A stretch of DNA of 14,947 bases from Methanobacteriota archaeon (GCA_002731395.1 PCBQ01000017.1:1-14947); one strand, 5' to 3'; shown: positions 5,646 to 13,601, numbered from the stretch's first letter. Translations and numbers: made by a program. The notes: generated by a model from the letters alone, not told the origin.

Positions 5646-6668
5646 TCAGCCCAAGTCAGGCACTTCGTGCAGCCATCCGAACATGTCCTCTTCCCGTTCT
5701 GCTTGCAGTCCTGTAAGGTGCGCGTACAGGTCCATGGTGATGGAGCCGGGTGTGCCGTCACCGTAGGTGACGCTCTTGTCGCCATGGGTGATGGAGCCGA
5801 TGGGTGAAATGACCGCTGCCGTGCCGCAGCAGAAGGCCTCGTCCGCGGCCATTGCGGCCTCGGCGGTGACCCGCTCCTCGCGGACCTCGAGCCCGCGATG
5901 ACGCGCGAGCTCGATGATGGAGGCACGCGTGATGCCAGGCAGGATTGTTCCTGTGAGCGAAGGCGTGCTGAGCACGCCGTCCTTGACGCAGAAAAAGTTC
6001 GCAGCGCCCACCTCTTCGATGCAGCTGTGGGTTTCTGCATCCAAGTAAATGACCTCTGCGTACCCGGCGGCTTTGGCCGCGTAAGAGGGCATCATGCCCG
6101 GCGCGTAGTTCCCGATGGCCTTCACGCCACCCGAGCCTCCGGGAGCAGCGCGGTGGTGTTCGTCGGAGATAATCAGCGAAATCGCGTTCATGCCTCCCTT
6201 GAAGTACGGTCCAACCGGGGTGCAGTAAATCATGAAGGTGAACGACGGTGCGGGTGCAACGCCCAAAACTGGACCCGATCCGAACAGGATGGGTCGCACG
6301 TAGAGGGCACCTTTTCCGCATGGAGGCACCCAGTCTCGGTTGGCGTGAACCACCTGTTCGACGGCGTCCACAAAGAGGGATTCCGGTACAGGCGGCATGC
6401 GAAGTCGATCGGCACCGGCCTGCATGCGACGCGCATTTTCCTCAGGGCGGAAGAAGACGATGCGATTCGCCTCCGTGCGGTAGGCCTTCATGCCTTCAAA
6501 CAACCCTTGCCCGTAATTGAGCACACCCGCGGCAGGTGAAATCGAAAAGTCAGCGTAGGGCGTGAGGGTGCCGGGCATCCATGGCTCGCCCGCGTTGACC
6601 TCAGTTACGTACATCCAATCGGTTGGGGTCAGGGAAAAGGTCAGCTCGTCCCAATCAATGTCCTTCAC
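5646..6668 (-). CDS. ilvE: Branched-chain amino acid aminotransferase
   Basis: A PLP-dependent fold-type IV enzyme that interconverts Leu/Ile/Val and their 2-oxo acids with glutamate. It is the large form resembling eukaryotic and many bacterial BCATs (340 residues). Landmarks: GVLNYGQGLFEGMKAYR near the N-terminus; RPEENARRM; YVRPILFGSGPVLGV; the PLP lysine K183 in GVKAIGNYAPGM; CIEEVGAANFF and GTILPGITRASIIELA, together the family signature; and EAFCCGTAAVISPIGSI, which binds the cofactor phosphate. The start is GTG at 6668 with GGAGG 7 bases upstream. It is divergent from the polymerase gene and converges with the desaturase, leaving one base between the stops. There is no sign of truncation. 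Confidence 0.96.
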   Translation of the reverse strand: MKDIDWDELTFSLTPTDWMYVTEVNAGEPWMPGTLTPYADFSISPAAGVLNYGQGLFEGMKAYRTEANRIVFFRPEENARRMQAGADRLRMPPVPESLFVDAVEQVVHANRDWVPPCGKGALYVRPILFGSGPVLGVAPAPSFTFMIYCTPVGPYFKGGMNAISLIISDEHHRAAPGGSGGVKAIGNYAPGMMPSYAAKAAGYAEVIYLDAETHSCIEEVGAANFFCVKDGVLSTPSLTGTILPGITRASIIELARHRGLEVREERVTAEAAMAADEAFCCGTAAVISPIGSITHGDKSVTYGDGTPGSITMDLYAHLTGLQAEREEDMFGWLHEVPDLG

Positions 6669-6675
6669 GCCTCAT

Positions 6676-6680
6676 CCTCC
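6676..6680 (-). promoter_or_regulatory. Shine-Dalgarno supporting the GTG start of ilvE
   Basis: GGAGG on the minus strand, 7 bases before the GTG at 6668. It supports a non-ATG start for the aminotransferase. Confidence 0.65.
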
Positions 6681-6784
6681 AACCTCGGTTGATTGAGCAC
6701 GGTATCAAGACTTTGCGCGTCCCCTTGAAGCGTGAAGATGGCCCATGCGAAGGTCTGAAGGAGGCCCCAGTCGAGGGCCATACG

Positions 6785-9460
6785 ATGGCCTCCGAACGTT
6801 GGGAAGGCCGGATTGGCGTGATCAGTTCACGCTACAGGTCAATCGGCGAAGGGGCTGCGGGCTCCACGGTGGTGGAACTCTTCGGCCGAGCCGCTAGCGG
6901 TGAAAGCGTGTGTCTGCTGGTGCATGGACTGCGGCCTCACATCGAGGTCGCTCCCATCGGACGATGGTCGAGCGGCCTCGATCTTCCGGAGGCCCTTGTC
7001 CAGGCAGCGTCTCGCCTCAAAGCACGCGAGCAGGTGCGCGAGGTCAGCGGCCCTGAACTTCGCTGGACCGATCTCGGCTGGAAGCCCGTGTGGCGCGTTG
7101 AGGTGCATCAACCCTTCATGGTGCCCGAATTACGCCGCTCGCTGGAAGGGGCATGGTCCCTCTTCGCCGCCGACATCCCGTTCACCAACCGCCTCCTACT
7201 GGAAGCCGATTTGGGCATGCACGTGGCCGTGGTTGGGGATATCGTGGCGCGTCGCTCGGACGGTGAGGCGGCCGAGACGGCGGTACGCGCCGCCGGCGGT
7301 GGTGGCGTGTACGGCGTGGACCTGACCCTGCACTGTTCGTATGAGGACCTCCATCCTACCGAGGCATTTTCTGTGCCTTTCCGGATGCTCTCTTTCGATC
7401 TTGAAACCAGCATTGCCGACAACAGGATCCTCTGTGCGGCTGCTGTGGTGGAGGACTTAGCGACTGGAAAACGCACCGTGCACACCTGGCAAGACGACGA
7501 GGTTGCACTGCTGGAAGGCATGACGCGGCTCGTCCTCGAACAGGATCCCGACATCATCACAGGCTACAACATCGACAACTTCGATTTGCCACGCATCGCT
7601 GAGCGTGTGGAATCTCTCGGTGGACGCAAAGACGCAGCACGGCGCTTGGCCTTGTTTGGCTGGGGTCGAACACCTCAGGACGCATCGGACCTGAGACGGC
7701 AACGCGAGTCGGTCGTTCCCAAGCGAGCCAGCACCCGTGCGTGGACCCTTGGCGGCCGATGTGTCATGGACGCATGGTGGCAAGCTAGGATGGCCCTCCG
7801 CCCGCAGCGCGAAACCTTGGCCTTCGTCAGCGCGCTGCTGTTCCCTGAGGATGCGGAGCGGCAAAAGATGGACGTGGACGCTTCACGCATGGACGAGGAA
7901 TGGGCGGCACGGCCCGATGTGGTGCTTCAGTACTGCCGCCGTGACGCTGCACTGCCGCTGGACATCCTGCATGCGCTTCAAATCGTGCGCAGAAAGGAGG
8001 CCGTTGCCGCGGTGGCCAAGGTGCCTTTCGAGACCGCCAGCAACGGAAGCACAAGCCAACTGATCGATTCCTTGGTCATTCGACGGGCGGACCGGACCGG
8101 CATCGCCGTGCCCATGACGGGGAGCGCAGAGCCAAAGGAGGGGCAAATCACAGGCGGATACGTCCACGATGTGGAAGCGGGTTTGCACCCGTGGATCGCC
8201 GTGTTGGACTTCAAGAGCATGTATCCGAGCATCATGATTGGACACAACATCTGCTACACCACGCGTGTGGATGCAGCTCACCCTGAGCAACCCTCGGAAC
8301 ATGAGGAACTTCACACCGCTCCGACGGGCGTGCGGTTTTGGAGCGACGATCATCGAACGGGCTTGGTGCCTTTCCTCCTACGGGACTTGATGGCTCAGCG
8401 TGACCTGCACAAGGCGGGCATGCGCGACGCAGGCAGCGAAGAGGAGCGAGCCTTCCATGATGCCATGCAGTATGCGGTAAAGATCCTGATGAATTCATTC
8501 TATGGGGTCTTTGCCTCGGGGTTCTACCGTTTCACGCACCGTGATTTGGGCTCGTCCATCACCGCATGGGCCCGTCACAACATCAAGGCCGTAATTGCCG
8601 ATTTGGAGGCTCAGGGCCATCCAGTTGTCTATTCCGACACGGATTCAATTTTCGTCAAATCACCCATCGAAGGAAGCGTGCCAGGCGCCGTCCCGGCACA
8701 AGCTCGGCTTGATGCATCATCAGGAGATAAAGAGGCGGAAAAGATCGTCTTACAGTGGAATCAAGCCAAGGACGCGATGGTGAGGTTTGGCCTTGATTTG
8801 GCGGAAAAATACAGCCGAGATGCCGCGGTGTTGGAGTTCGAAAAAGGCCTGTCCGTCTTCTTTTCGCACGGCGCCAAAAAGCGCTACGTCGGCCAAGTGG
8901 TCTGGCCGAACGAGGACATGCTCATTCGAGGCTACGAAACGCAGCGCACGGATTCATTCGCATTCTTGGTCGAAAGCATGCACAAGGTGATGGAGCATGC
9001 CTTGGCCGATGAAGGAGAAGCGTTGGTGGCCTATGCTTTGGACCAGGTGGATGCGCTCAAGGCGCAAACGATCGACGCAGACCGCCTCGTTCTAGCAAAA
9101 TCATGCAAGGGCCGAGTCCTTCGGACGCCTGTCAAATCTGTGAATGACGTCGATTTTACCAAAGTGTATGCTAAACCGGACAGCATGGCACAAGTCCGTG
9201 CAGCCAAAAGACGCATCGAACTTGGCTTGCCGTTTACCTCCGGCATGAAGGTCTCTTTCATCGTCACAGATGCCAGCCAACGCCCGATGGACGTCGCGCC
9301 ATGGCTCGAAGAGCAGGAAGGTGGCGGTGTCGACGGTTACGACGGGCGTTTCTACGCAGAACGTTTGGCAGCAGCGTTGGGACGCATCACAGAAGCCTTT
9401 GGTTGGACGGCGCAGGACCTCATGCGCGGCAGCCGACAAACATCCCTCTTCTCGTTTTGA
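6785..9460 (+). CDS. polB: Family B DNA polymerase with 3'-5' exonuclease and PIP-box
   Basis: Archaeal replicative/repair DNA polymerase B. From ATG 6785 it has 891 residues. All catalytic motifs are present: Exo I FDLETS (D205, E207), Exo II GYNIDNFD (N262, D267), Exo III YCRRD (Y383, D387), Pol motif A DFKSMYPSI (D475), motif B KILMNSFYG (K566), motif C YSDTDS (D618, D620) and KKRY (698-701). The enzyme should therefore both polymerise and proofread. No intein interrupts motifs A, B or C. The last residues, QTSLFSF, form a C-terminal PIP-box that would dock on PCNA. An in-frame start at 6623 would overlap ilvE and add 54 unconserved residues. ATG 6785 has GAGGG 7 bases before it and fits the family. 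Its stop touches an ATG of the following lipoprotein frame. Confidence 0.96.
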   Translation: MASERWEGRIGVISSRYRSIGEGAAGSTVVELFGRAASGESVCLLVHGLRPHIEVAPIGRWSSGLDLPEALVQAASRLKAREQVREVSGPELRWTDLGWKPVWRVEVHQPFMVPELRRSLEGAWSLFAADIPFTNRLLLEADLGMHVAVVGDIVARRSDGEAAETAVRAAGGGGVYGVDLTLHCSYEDLHPTEAFSVPFRMLSFDLETSIADNRILCAAAVVEDLATGKRTVHTWQDDEVALLEGMTRLVLEQDPDIITGYNIDNFDLPRIAERVESLGGRKDAARRLALFGWGRTPQDASDLRRQRESVVPKRASTRAWTLGGRCVMDAWWQARMALRPQRETLAFVSALLFPEDAERQKMDVDASRMDEEWAARPDVVLQYCRRDAALPLDILHALQIVRRKEAVAAVAKVPFETASNGSTSQLIDSLVIRRADRTGIAVPMTGSAEPKEGQITGGYVHDVEAGLHPWIAVLDFKSMYPSIMIGHNICYTTRVDAAHPEQPSEHEELHTAPTGVRFWSDDHRTGLVPFLLRDLMAQRDLHKAGMRDAGSEEERAFHDAMQYAVKILMNSFYGVFASGFYRFTHRDLGSSITAWARHNIKAVIADLEAQGHPVVYSDTDSIFVKSPIEGSVPGAVPAQARLDASSGDKEAEKIVLQWNQAKDAMVRFGLDLAEKYSRDAAVLEFEKGLSVFFSHGAKKRYVGQVVWPNEDMLIRGYETQRTDSFAFLVESMHKVMEHALADEGEALVAYALDQVDALKAQTIDADRLVLAKSCKGRVLRTPVKSVNDVDFTKVYAKPDSMAQVRAAKRRIELGLPFTSGMKVSFIVTDASQRPMDVAPWLEEQEGGGVDGYDGRFYAERLAAALGRITEAFGWTAQDLMRGSRQTSLFSF

Positions 9461-9510
9461 TGCCGCAAAGGAGCATAGGGTTCTTGGGGACGCGTTGGGC
9501 ACCTTTTCTC

Positions 9511-10689
9511 ATGGGACGATGGGCGGTCGCGACGAGCCTCATGCTGTTGATGATGGTCTCAAGCCTTGCCGGATGCGTGACGGAAGGCGGAGAGGAGACA
9601 GGATTGGATGCCGTGTTCACGCTCTCCCCTGCCAACAACATCCGCGTTGGGGACACGGTCGCCTTCGATGCCTCCGGCTCGCTGCCCAACGATGGGTCCC
9701 TGAGTTACCGCTGGGACTTCGACGGCAACGGGACCGTGGACGCCACCGGCCGAACCGCCGCCTGGACGTTTGGCGTCGCGGGGAGTTTCACGGTGGTGCT
9801 GACCATCTCCGACGGCGTTCGTTCCGCAGAAGCAAGCCGTACAGTGGACGTGGTTGAGGCGTCTGCAGAAGCACCCACTGCGACCATCAGCTTGGACGCA
9901 TCCTCTGAATTCGACTGCCTAGGAGAGGACGTGTCTGCCAGCTCCTACATCCTCATTTGGCTCTGTGAAGACGACAAGGAGACCTCAGACCGCCGGATTT
10001 CCGCAACCACCACGGTGGTCCTCGATGCGAGCGATTCTGAGGCCGCCACGTCTGATGATTACATCACGGAGTGGACGTGGGACCTCGCGCCGTCGGAAGA
10101 CGACGACGGTGATGGGGATGCCGAGAACGATGCAGACCTGCAAGGCGAAACCGTGGACTGGACGTCCGTGTCGCCAGGTGAATACGAGGTCGTCCTTACC
10201 GTGAAGAGCAGCAAGGGCTTGACCAGCACGGATGAGGTCAAGGTGCATGTGAACTACGCGGGAACTTGGACGGATTTCGAAATGGGGGGAAACAGTTCCT
10301 CCGGACCTGCCCAACTTGATTTTGACGTCACTGTCGTCTATGATCGCGACAGCGGGAACACGATCCGCAAAGCCATCGCTGAGTTGACCTACCCCCAGCA
10401 AGACGACGATTGGGTCGTGGGCGGTGGCCAGCAGCAGAACAACAATCGCTTGGAGGTCTACGTCTTTGACGAAGAGAACGAGGAAGTGGTGAATTCTTCT
10501 GAAATCGGTGACGACCAACGCGAGGATAGCGAATGCGACAGCGACGATTACTGCCTGAGTTTGCCTCTCTCGTCTTACCTCATGACCGACACCACGCACG
10601 GTGATGGCGAGTGGACCATGCGCATTCACAACGATCGGTGGAACGACATCAAAGTCAATCAATTCCGCATCGTGTTGGAGTACAAGTGA
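9511..10689 (+). CDS. Secreted lipoprotein with PKD-like and P-domain-like modules
   Basis: From ATG 9511 the 392-residue product has a lipoprotein signal peptide (MGRWAVATSLMLLMMVSSLAGC) with a lipobox ending at C22, so it is probably anchored outside the membrane by a lipid. Residues about 32-114 are a PKD domain (VAFDASGS, YRWDFDGNG, AGSFTVVLTISDG). Residues about 123-248 are a second, diverged PKD-like domain (TTTVVLDASDSEA, EWTWDL, PGEYEVVLTVKSS) with an Asp-rich insert, DDDGDGDAEND, that may bind calcium. Residues about 249-392 end GEWTMRIHNDRWND, resembling proprotein-convertase P domains. No catalytic domain is seen; adhesion or substrate binding is likely. Earlier in-frame starts are ATG 9460, which overlaps the polB stop, and TTG 9484, with AAAGGAG 10 bases upstream. 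They would only lengthen the signal peptide's N-region. Confidence 0.82.
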   Translation: MGRWAVATSLMLLMMVSSLAGCVTEGGEETGLDAVFTLSPANNIRVGDTVAFDASGSLPNDGSLSYRWDFDGNGTVDATGRTAAWTFGVAGSFTVVLTISDGVRSAEASRTVDVVEASAEAPTATISLDASSEFDCLGEDVSASSYILIWLCEDDKETSDRRISATTTVVLDASDSEAATSDDYITEWTWDLAPSEDDDGDGDAENDADLQGETVDWTSVSPGEYEVVLTVKSSKGLTSTDEVKVHVNYAGTWTDFEMGGNSSSGPAQLDFDVTVVYDRDSGNTIRKAIAELTYPQQDDDWVVGGGQQQNNNRLEVYVFDEENEEVVNSSEIGDDQREDSECDSDDYCLSLPLSSYLMTDTTHGDGEWTMRIHNDRWNDIKVNQFRIVLEYK

Positions 10690-10732
10690 ACCCAAATTCC
10701 AACGCAAGGCTCCACTCGGGGGCAGCGTGGAG

Positions 10733-10740
10733 TTCAAATA
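10733..10740 (+). promoter_or_regulatory. Candidate TATA box of EF1A
   Basis: TTCAAATA lies 47 bases before the EF1A ATG in a 90-base intergenic gap. It predicts a start near 10760 and a short leader carrying the Shine-Dalgarno. It is nearly identical in sequence and position to the eS8 box. Confidence 0.5.
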
Positions 10741-10765
10741 GGGGAGTTCAGTCGGCGACTCGCAC

Positions 10766-10772
10766 AGGAGTG
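10766..10772 (+). promoter_or_regulatory. Shine-Dalgarno of EF1A
   Basis: AGGAGTG with 7 bases of spacing to the ATG at 10780. Confidence 0.7.
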
Positions 10773-10779
10773 TATCACC

Positions 10780-12075
10780 ATGCCATCGCAGTGGGAAGAC
10801 AAGAGCAAGCCACACCGTAACATCGTTTTCGTCGGTCACGTTGATCACGGAAAGTCGACGACCGTCGGTCGTCTCCTTCTTGACTCCGGTCACATCGAAG
10901 GACACGTTATCGAGAAGAACGAAAAGCTCGCCGCCGAGCAAGGAAAGGCCGGTTTCGGTCTCGCCTACGTGATGGACGGACTCAAGGAAGAGCGCGAGCG
11001 TGGAATCACCATCGACGTCGCCCACAAGGAGTTCTTCACACCCAAGTACTACTGGACCGTCATCGACGCGCCCGGTCACCGTGACTTCGTCAAGAACATG
11101 ATCACCGGCGCCTCCCAGGCCGACACCGCTGTGCTGCTCTGCGCGGCCAACGACGGCGTCAACGCGCAGACCAAGGAACACGCGTTCCTTGCTCGTGTGC
11201 TCGGCGTGAAGGAGATCATCGTCCACGTCAACAAGATGGACATCTCCGGTGTCGACTGGGCCGAAGAGAAGTACAACGCCACCAAGACCGAGGTGTCCAA
11301 CCTCCTCAAGATGGCGGGCTTCGGCGGTCAACTCGACCGCATCCCCTTCATCCCCGCGTCCAGCCTCAACGGCGACAACGTGTACGAGAAGTCCTCGAAC
11401 TGCCCCTGGTACAGCGGCCCGACCCTCTTTGAGGCCATTGACGCCGCTGCCATGCCCGACAAGCCTGTGGACAAGGCTCTCCGCCTGCCCATCCAGGACG
11501 TCTACAAGATCGGCGGCATCGGTACCGTGCCCGTTGGTAAGGTCGAGACCGGTGTGCTGAACGTCGGCAAGACCGTCGTGTTCAACCCAAGCCAGAAGTC
11601 GGCTGAGGTCAAGTCCATCGAGATGCACCACACCATGGTCGACAAGGCTGAGCCCGGTGACAACGTTGGATTCAACGTCCGAGGCCTTGCTGCCACCGAC
11701 ATCCGCCGTGGTGACGTGGCCGGCTACGCCGAGAGCGAACCCACCTACGTCCGTCACGACGAGACCTTCGTCGGTCAGATTCAGCTCATGGACATCCCCA
11801 AGGCCGTCTCTGTTGGATACACTCCGGTGTTCCACGCTCACACCGCTCAGGTTGCCGTGCGCTTCCAAGAGCTCCTCGAGAAGACGAACAAGGCCGGCAA
11901 GGAGGCCAACCCCTCCTTCCTCAAGACCGGTGACGCCTGCCTCATCCGCTTCCAGCCGACCAAGCCGATGGCGATTGAAGCCATGGAGACCTTCCCTGAG
12001 CTCTCTCGCTTCGCTATCCGTGACATGGGCAAGACTGTCGCTGCCGGCGTCTGCCTCAAGGTCGAGAAGAAGTGA
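10780..12075 (+). CDS. tuf: Translation elongation factor 1-alpha
   Basis: A GTPase that delivers aminoacyl-tRNA to the ribosomal A site. The 431-residue length is typical of archaeal/eukaryotic EF1A. Nucleotide-binding motifs: G1 GHVDHGKST (19-27), G2 ERGITID, G3 DAPGH (96-100), G4 NKMD (151-154) and a G5 around ASSLNG. The MDGLKEERERGITID segment is the archaeal/eukaryotic type rather than bacterial EF-Tu. Domain 2 contains VYKIGGIGTVPVGKVETG, and domain 3 contains GDACLIRFQPTKPM and RFAIRDMGKTVAAGVC. Codon use is strongly biased to C/G third positions (AAG, CTC, GTC), as expected for a very highly expressed gene. uS10 follows 36 bases downstream, an arrangement common in archaea. Confidence 0.98.
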   Translation: MPSQWEDKSKPHRNIVFVGHVDHGKSTTVGRLLLDSGHIEGHVIEKNEKLAAEQGKAGFGLAYVMDGLKEERERGITIDVAHKEFFTPKYYWTVIDAPGHRDFVKNMITGASQADTAVLLCAANDGVNAQTKEHAFLARVLGVKEIIVHVNKMDISGVDWAEEKYNATKTEVSNLLKMAGFGGQLDRIPFIPASSLNGDNVYEKSSNCPWYSGPTLFEAIDAAAMPDKPVDKALRLPIQDVYKIGGIGTVPVGKVETGVLNVGKTVVFNPSQKSAEVKSIEMHHTMVDKAEPGDNVGFNVRGLAATDIRRGDVAGYAESEPTYVRHDETFVGQIQLMDIPKAVSVGYTPVFHAHTAQVAVRFQELLEKTNKAGKEANPSFLKTGDACLIRFQPTKPMAIEAMETFPELSRFAIRDMGKTVAAGVCLKVEKK

Positions 12076-12111
12076 GCCTCAACCAAAGGCATGAACTGAG
12101 GAGGGTCGTCG

Positions 12112-12441
12112 ATGGCTGCGGTCACCGTGATCAAACTGACCGGTGAGAACCACCGCGACATCGATCAGGTCGCCCAGCAGATCAAACTGATCTGCGACTC
12201 TGGCGGCGTCAAGCTCCGAGGCCCAATTCCCTTGCCTACGCGTCGCCTTGTCGTGCCTGTGCGTCGGGCACCTGACGGTGAAGGCAGCGAGACCTACGAC
12301 CACTTCGAGATGCGTGTCCACAAGCGCCTGCTTGAGATGGACATTACGTCTGGGAAGGACGAATCTGCGCTGCGGAACGTGGCACGAATCGACATTCCCG
12401 ACACGGTCAGCATCGAAATTTCGATGCGCAGCGTCAACTGA
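12112..12441 (+). CDS. rps10: Ribosomal protein uS10
   Basis: A small-subunit head protein. The 109-residue product shows the archaeal uS10 pattern: an N-terminal strand VIKLTGENHRDIDQVAQQI, then GGVKLRGPIPLPTRRLVVPVRR with the loop that enters the ribosome, HFEMRVHKRLLEMD, and the C-terminal strand RIDIPDTVSIEISM. A strong Shine-Dalgarno, GAGGAGGGT (12098-12106), precedes the ATG by 5 bases. No separate promoter is apparent in the 36-base gap, so it is probably co-transcribed with EF1A. A perfect 8-base stem-loop starts at its stop codon. Confidence 0.97.
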   Translation: MAAVTVIKLTGENHRDIDQVAQQIKLICDSGGVKLRGPIPLPTRRLVVPVRRAPDGEGSETYDHFEMRVHKRLLEMDITSGKDESALRNVARIDIPDTVSIEISMRSVN

Positions 12442-12459
12442 GTGCGGCTTGGCCGCACT
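12441..12459. terminator. Stem-loop directly after uS10
   Basis: AGTGCGGC and GCCGCACT form a perfect 8-base stem around a TTG loop, beginning on the last base of the uS10 stop codon. No U-tract follows, so it does not resemble a bacterial intrinsic terminator. It may stabilise the 3' end of the EF1A-uS10 mRNA or separate it from the convergent gene. A weaker hairpin (ACCGC-N6-GCGGT, 12484-12499) lies further along the same 88-base gap, where I see no tRNA. Confidence 0.4.
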
Positions 12460-12529
12460 GCCATGATTTCACGTGGCTGTGCAACCGCCGTCGAGCGGTA
12501 CCCGGCCCATGCAGTCGGTGCCAACAAGG

Positions 12530-13504
12530 TCACAAGTCTGCGGCTTCCGCGACCCCTGATGCAATCAGAATGCTTGCAACATCTGGCGTGAGCATGTGCA
12601 CATCGCCGGAGGAGAGCATGATTTCTTCGCCACTCGGGCCAAGGATTGGATCCTCCATGGAGGCAAGGATACGGACGCGTGATAGCGATGCATCGGCAGG
12701 GGGTGTCTCCTGCACGGGCTCGACGCCAGGCGTGGGTTCACCCGCTGAGGCTGGTGCAAGTTCCAAGGCCGCAGAGTGGCGGCCTTCTTTGGTGGCTCTC
12801 GATGCGGGTTCTGGGCCATCAAAGAGGTAGTCTTCCTCCGACCAATCGTCCAACCTCTCCGACAGCAACCGTTCCTCCTCGTCCATCTGGCTGTCATGAA
12901 GGGCGGAGGGTTCGGAATCTTCGAAAGCCAACGCTGGCGGGGGGCTCCCCGTCAGCCCTTCGCCCTCGGTGAACGCATCGAGTTGCGTTGTTCCTCTGGG
13001 AGCGAGACCCGCCGCAGCTGGACGAGAGGAGGCGGCTTCTGCAGGGAGGCCATTTTGCATTGACGCCCAATCCACAGCCCGCTTGAAGCGGTCCATTTGT
13101 TCCTTCATCGCGGTGTAGAATTCTCGCTCGGCTGGATCGTGCCGGCTCCAGTCCAACGAGGGGAGTTCATTGGTTTGGCTCGCTGGCGAGGGTGAACGCA
13201 AGGATTGACTCGACGCATGCTGCATCATCGCGACCAAACGCCGGCGCGCCAACTCACTGGCGACACGACGGATGGTCGCTTGCCGTCGTTGGAGGTTTTG
13301 GACGCGAAGGTCAAATCCATGTTTTCTGACCGCTTCATGGAGGTCCAAATCGATGGATTGAAGCAACCTGCTCACCGCATTCCAGAAGTCTGGACGGGGC
13401 AGAGGGATGGGAATTCGCCGGTTGATCTGCTGCCGGTGGGTGGTCGTGAGTTGTTCTTCGACCTCTCGTGCAGCGGCCTCATCGAGGGGGCCAGCTGCAC
13501 TCAT
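12530..13504 (-). CDS. gins51: Gins51-like GINS complex subunit with long acidic linker
   Basis: GINS bridges MCM and the Cdc45/GAN nuclease in the archaeal replicative helicase. The 324-residue protein fits the Gins51 A-B layout. The N-terminal helical A domain (residues about 1-145) includes PRPDFWNAVSRLLQ, a basic helix RRQATIRRVASELARRRL and DPAEREFYTAMKEQMDRF, equivalent to the archaeal EEREFYEE segment. The C-terminal small beta B domain (276-324) has RVRILASMEDPILGPSGE, then GDVHMLTPDVASILIASGVAE. Between them is an unusually long, Pro/Ser/Ala- and Asp/Glu-rich linker of about 130 residues that looks disordered; usual Gins51 proteins are about 180-210 residues. ATG 13504 has GAGGGT 6 bases upstream. 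It is divergent from the secreted protein and converges with uS10. The assignment is by pattern only. Confidence 0.72.
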   Translation of the reverse strand: MSAAGPLDEAAAREVEEQLTTTHRQQINRRIPIPLPRPDFWNAVSRLLQSIDLDLHEAVRKHGFDLRVQNLQRRQATIRRVASELARRRLVAMMQHASSQSLRSPSPASQTNELPSLDWSRHDPAEREFYTAMKEQMDRFKRAVDWASMQNGLPAEAASSRPAAAGLAPRGTTQLDAFTEGEGLTGSPPPALAFEDSEPSALHDSQMDEEERLLSERLDDWSEEDYLFDGPEPASRATKEGRHSAALELAPASAGEPTPGVEPVQETPPADASLSRVRILASMEDPILGPSGEEIMLSSGDVHMLTPDVASILIASGVAEAADL

Positions 13505-13529
13505 CGCATGACCCTCGTGACGAGACCAC

Positions 13530-13542
13530 TTGAAACCTTCAA
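13530..13542. promoter_or_regulatory. 13-base palindrome between divergent genes
   Basis: TTGAA-ACC-TTCAA sits between the Gins51-like gene and the large secreted protein gene. It is next to an A/T-rich CCTAAAACC (13544-13552) that could serve as a TATA element on either strand. A second short palindrome, CTCGT-G-ACGAG, covers 13514-13524 and overlaps the Gins51-like gene's Shine-Dalgarno. A regulatory role is speculative. Confidence 0.25.
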
Positions 13543-13583
13543 TCCTAAAACCGCACGCAAAGAACGAGCGTTCAAGTTCACCC

Positions 13584-13590
13584 GAGGGTG
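13584..13590 (+). promoter_or_regulatory. Likely Shine-Dalgarno of the large secreted protein
   Basis: GAGGGTG, 11 bases before the ATG at 13602. The spacing is a little long, but no other start candidate in this frame is nearby. Confidence 0.45.
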
Positions 13591-13601
13591 TCGTTCATCG
13601 C

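Noticed and set aside
6623..6784. 54-residue N-terminal extension of PolB
   Set aside because: It would overlap the start of ilvE on the other strand and consume the divergent promoter region. The residues do not resemble polymerase N-termini, and ATG 6785 has a usable GAGGG.
9985..11868. A 627-codon open frame on the minus strand opposite the lipoprotein end and most of EF1A
   Set aside because: It is antisense to two well-supported genes, including EF1A with all GTPase motifs. The translation is Val/Gly/Asp/His-rich without any recognisable domain, an artefact of the strong C/G third-position codon bias on the plus strand.
12442..12529. Possible tRNA-Ser after uS10, as seen in some archaea
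   Set aside because: No T-loop GGTTCGA-type sequence, acceptor-stem pairing or anticodon arm could be found on either strand in the 88-base gap.
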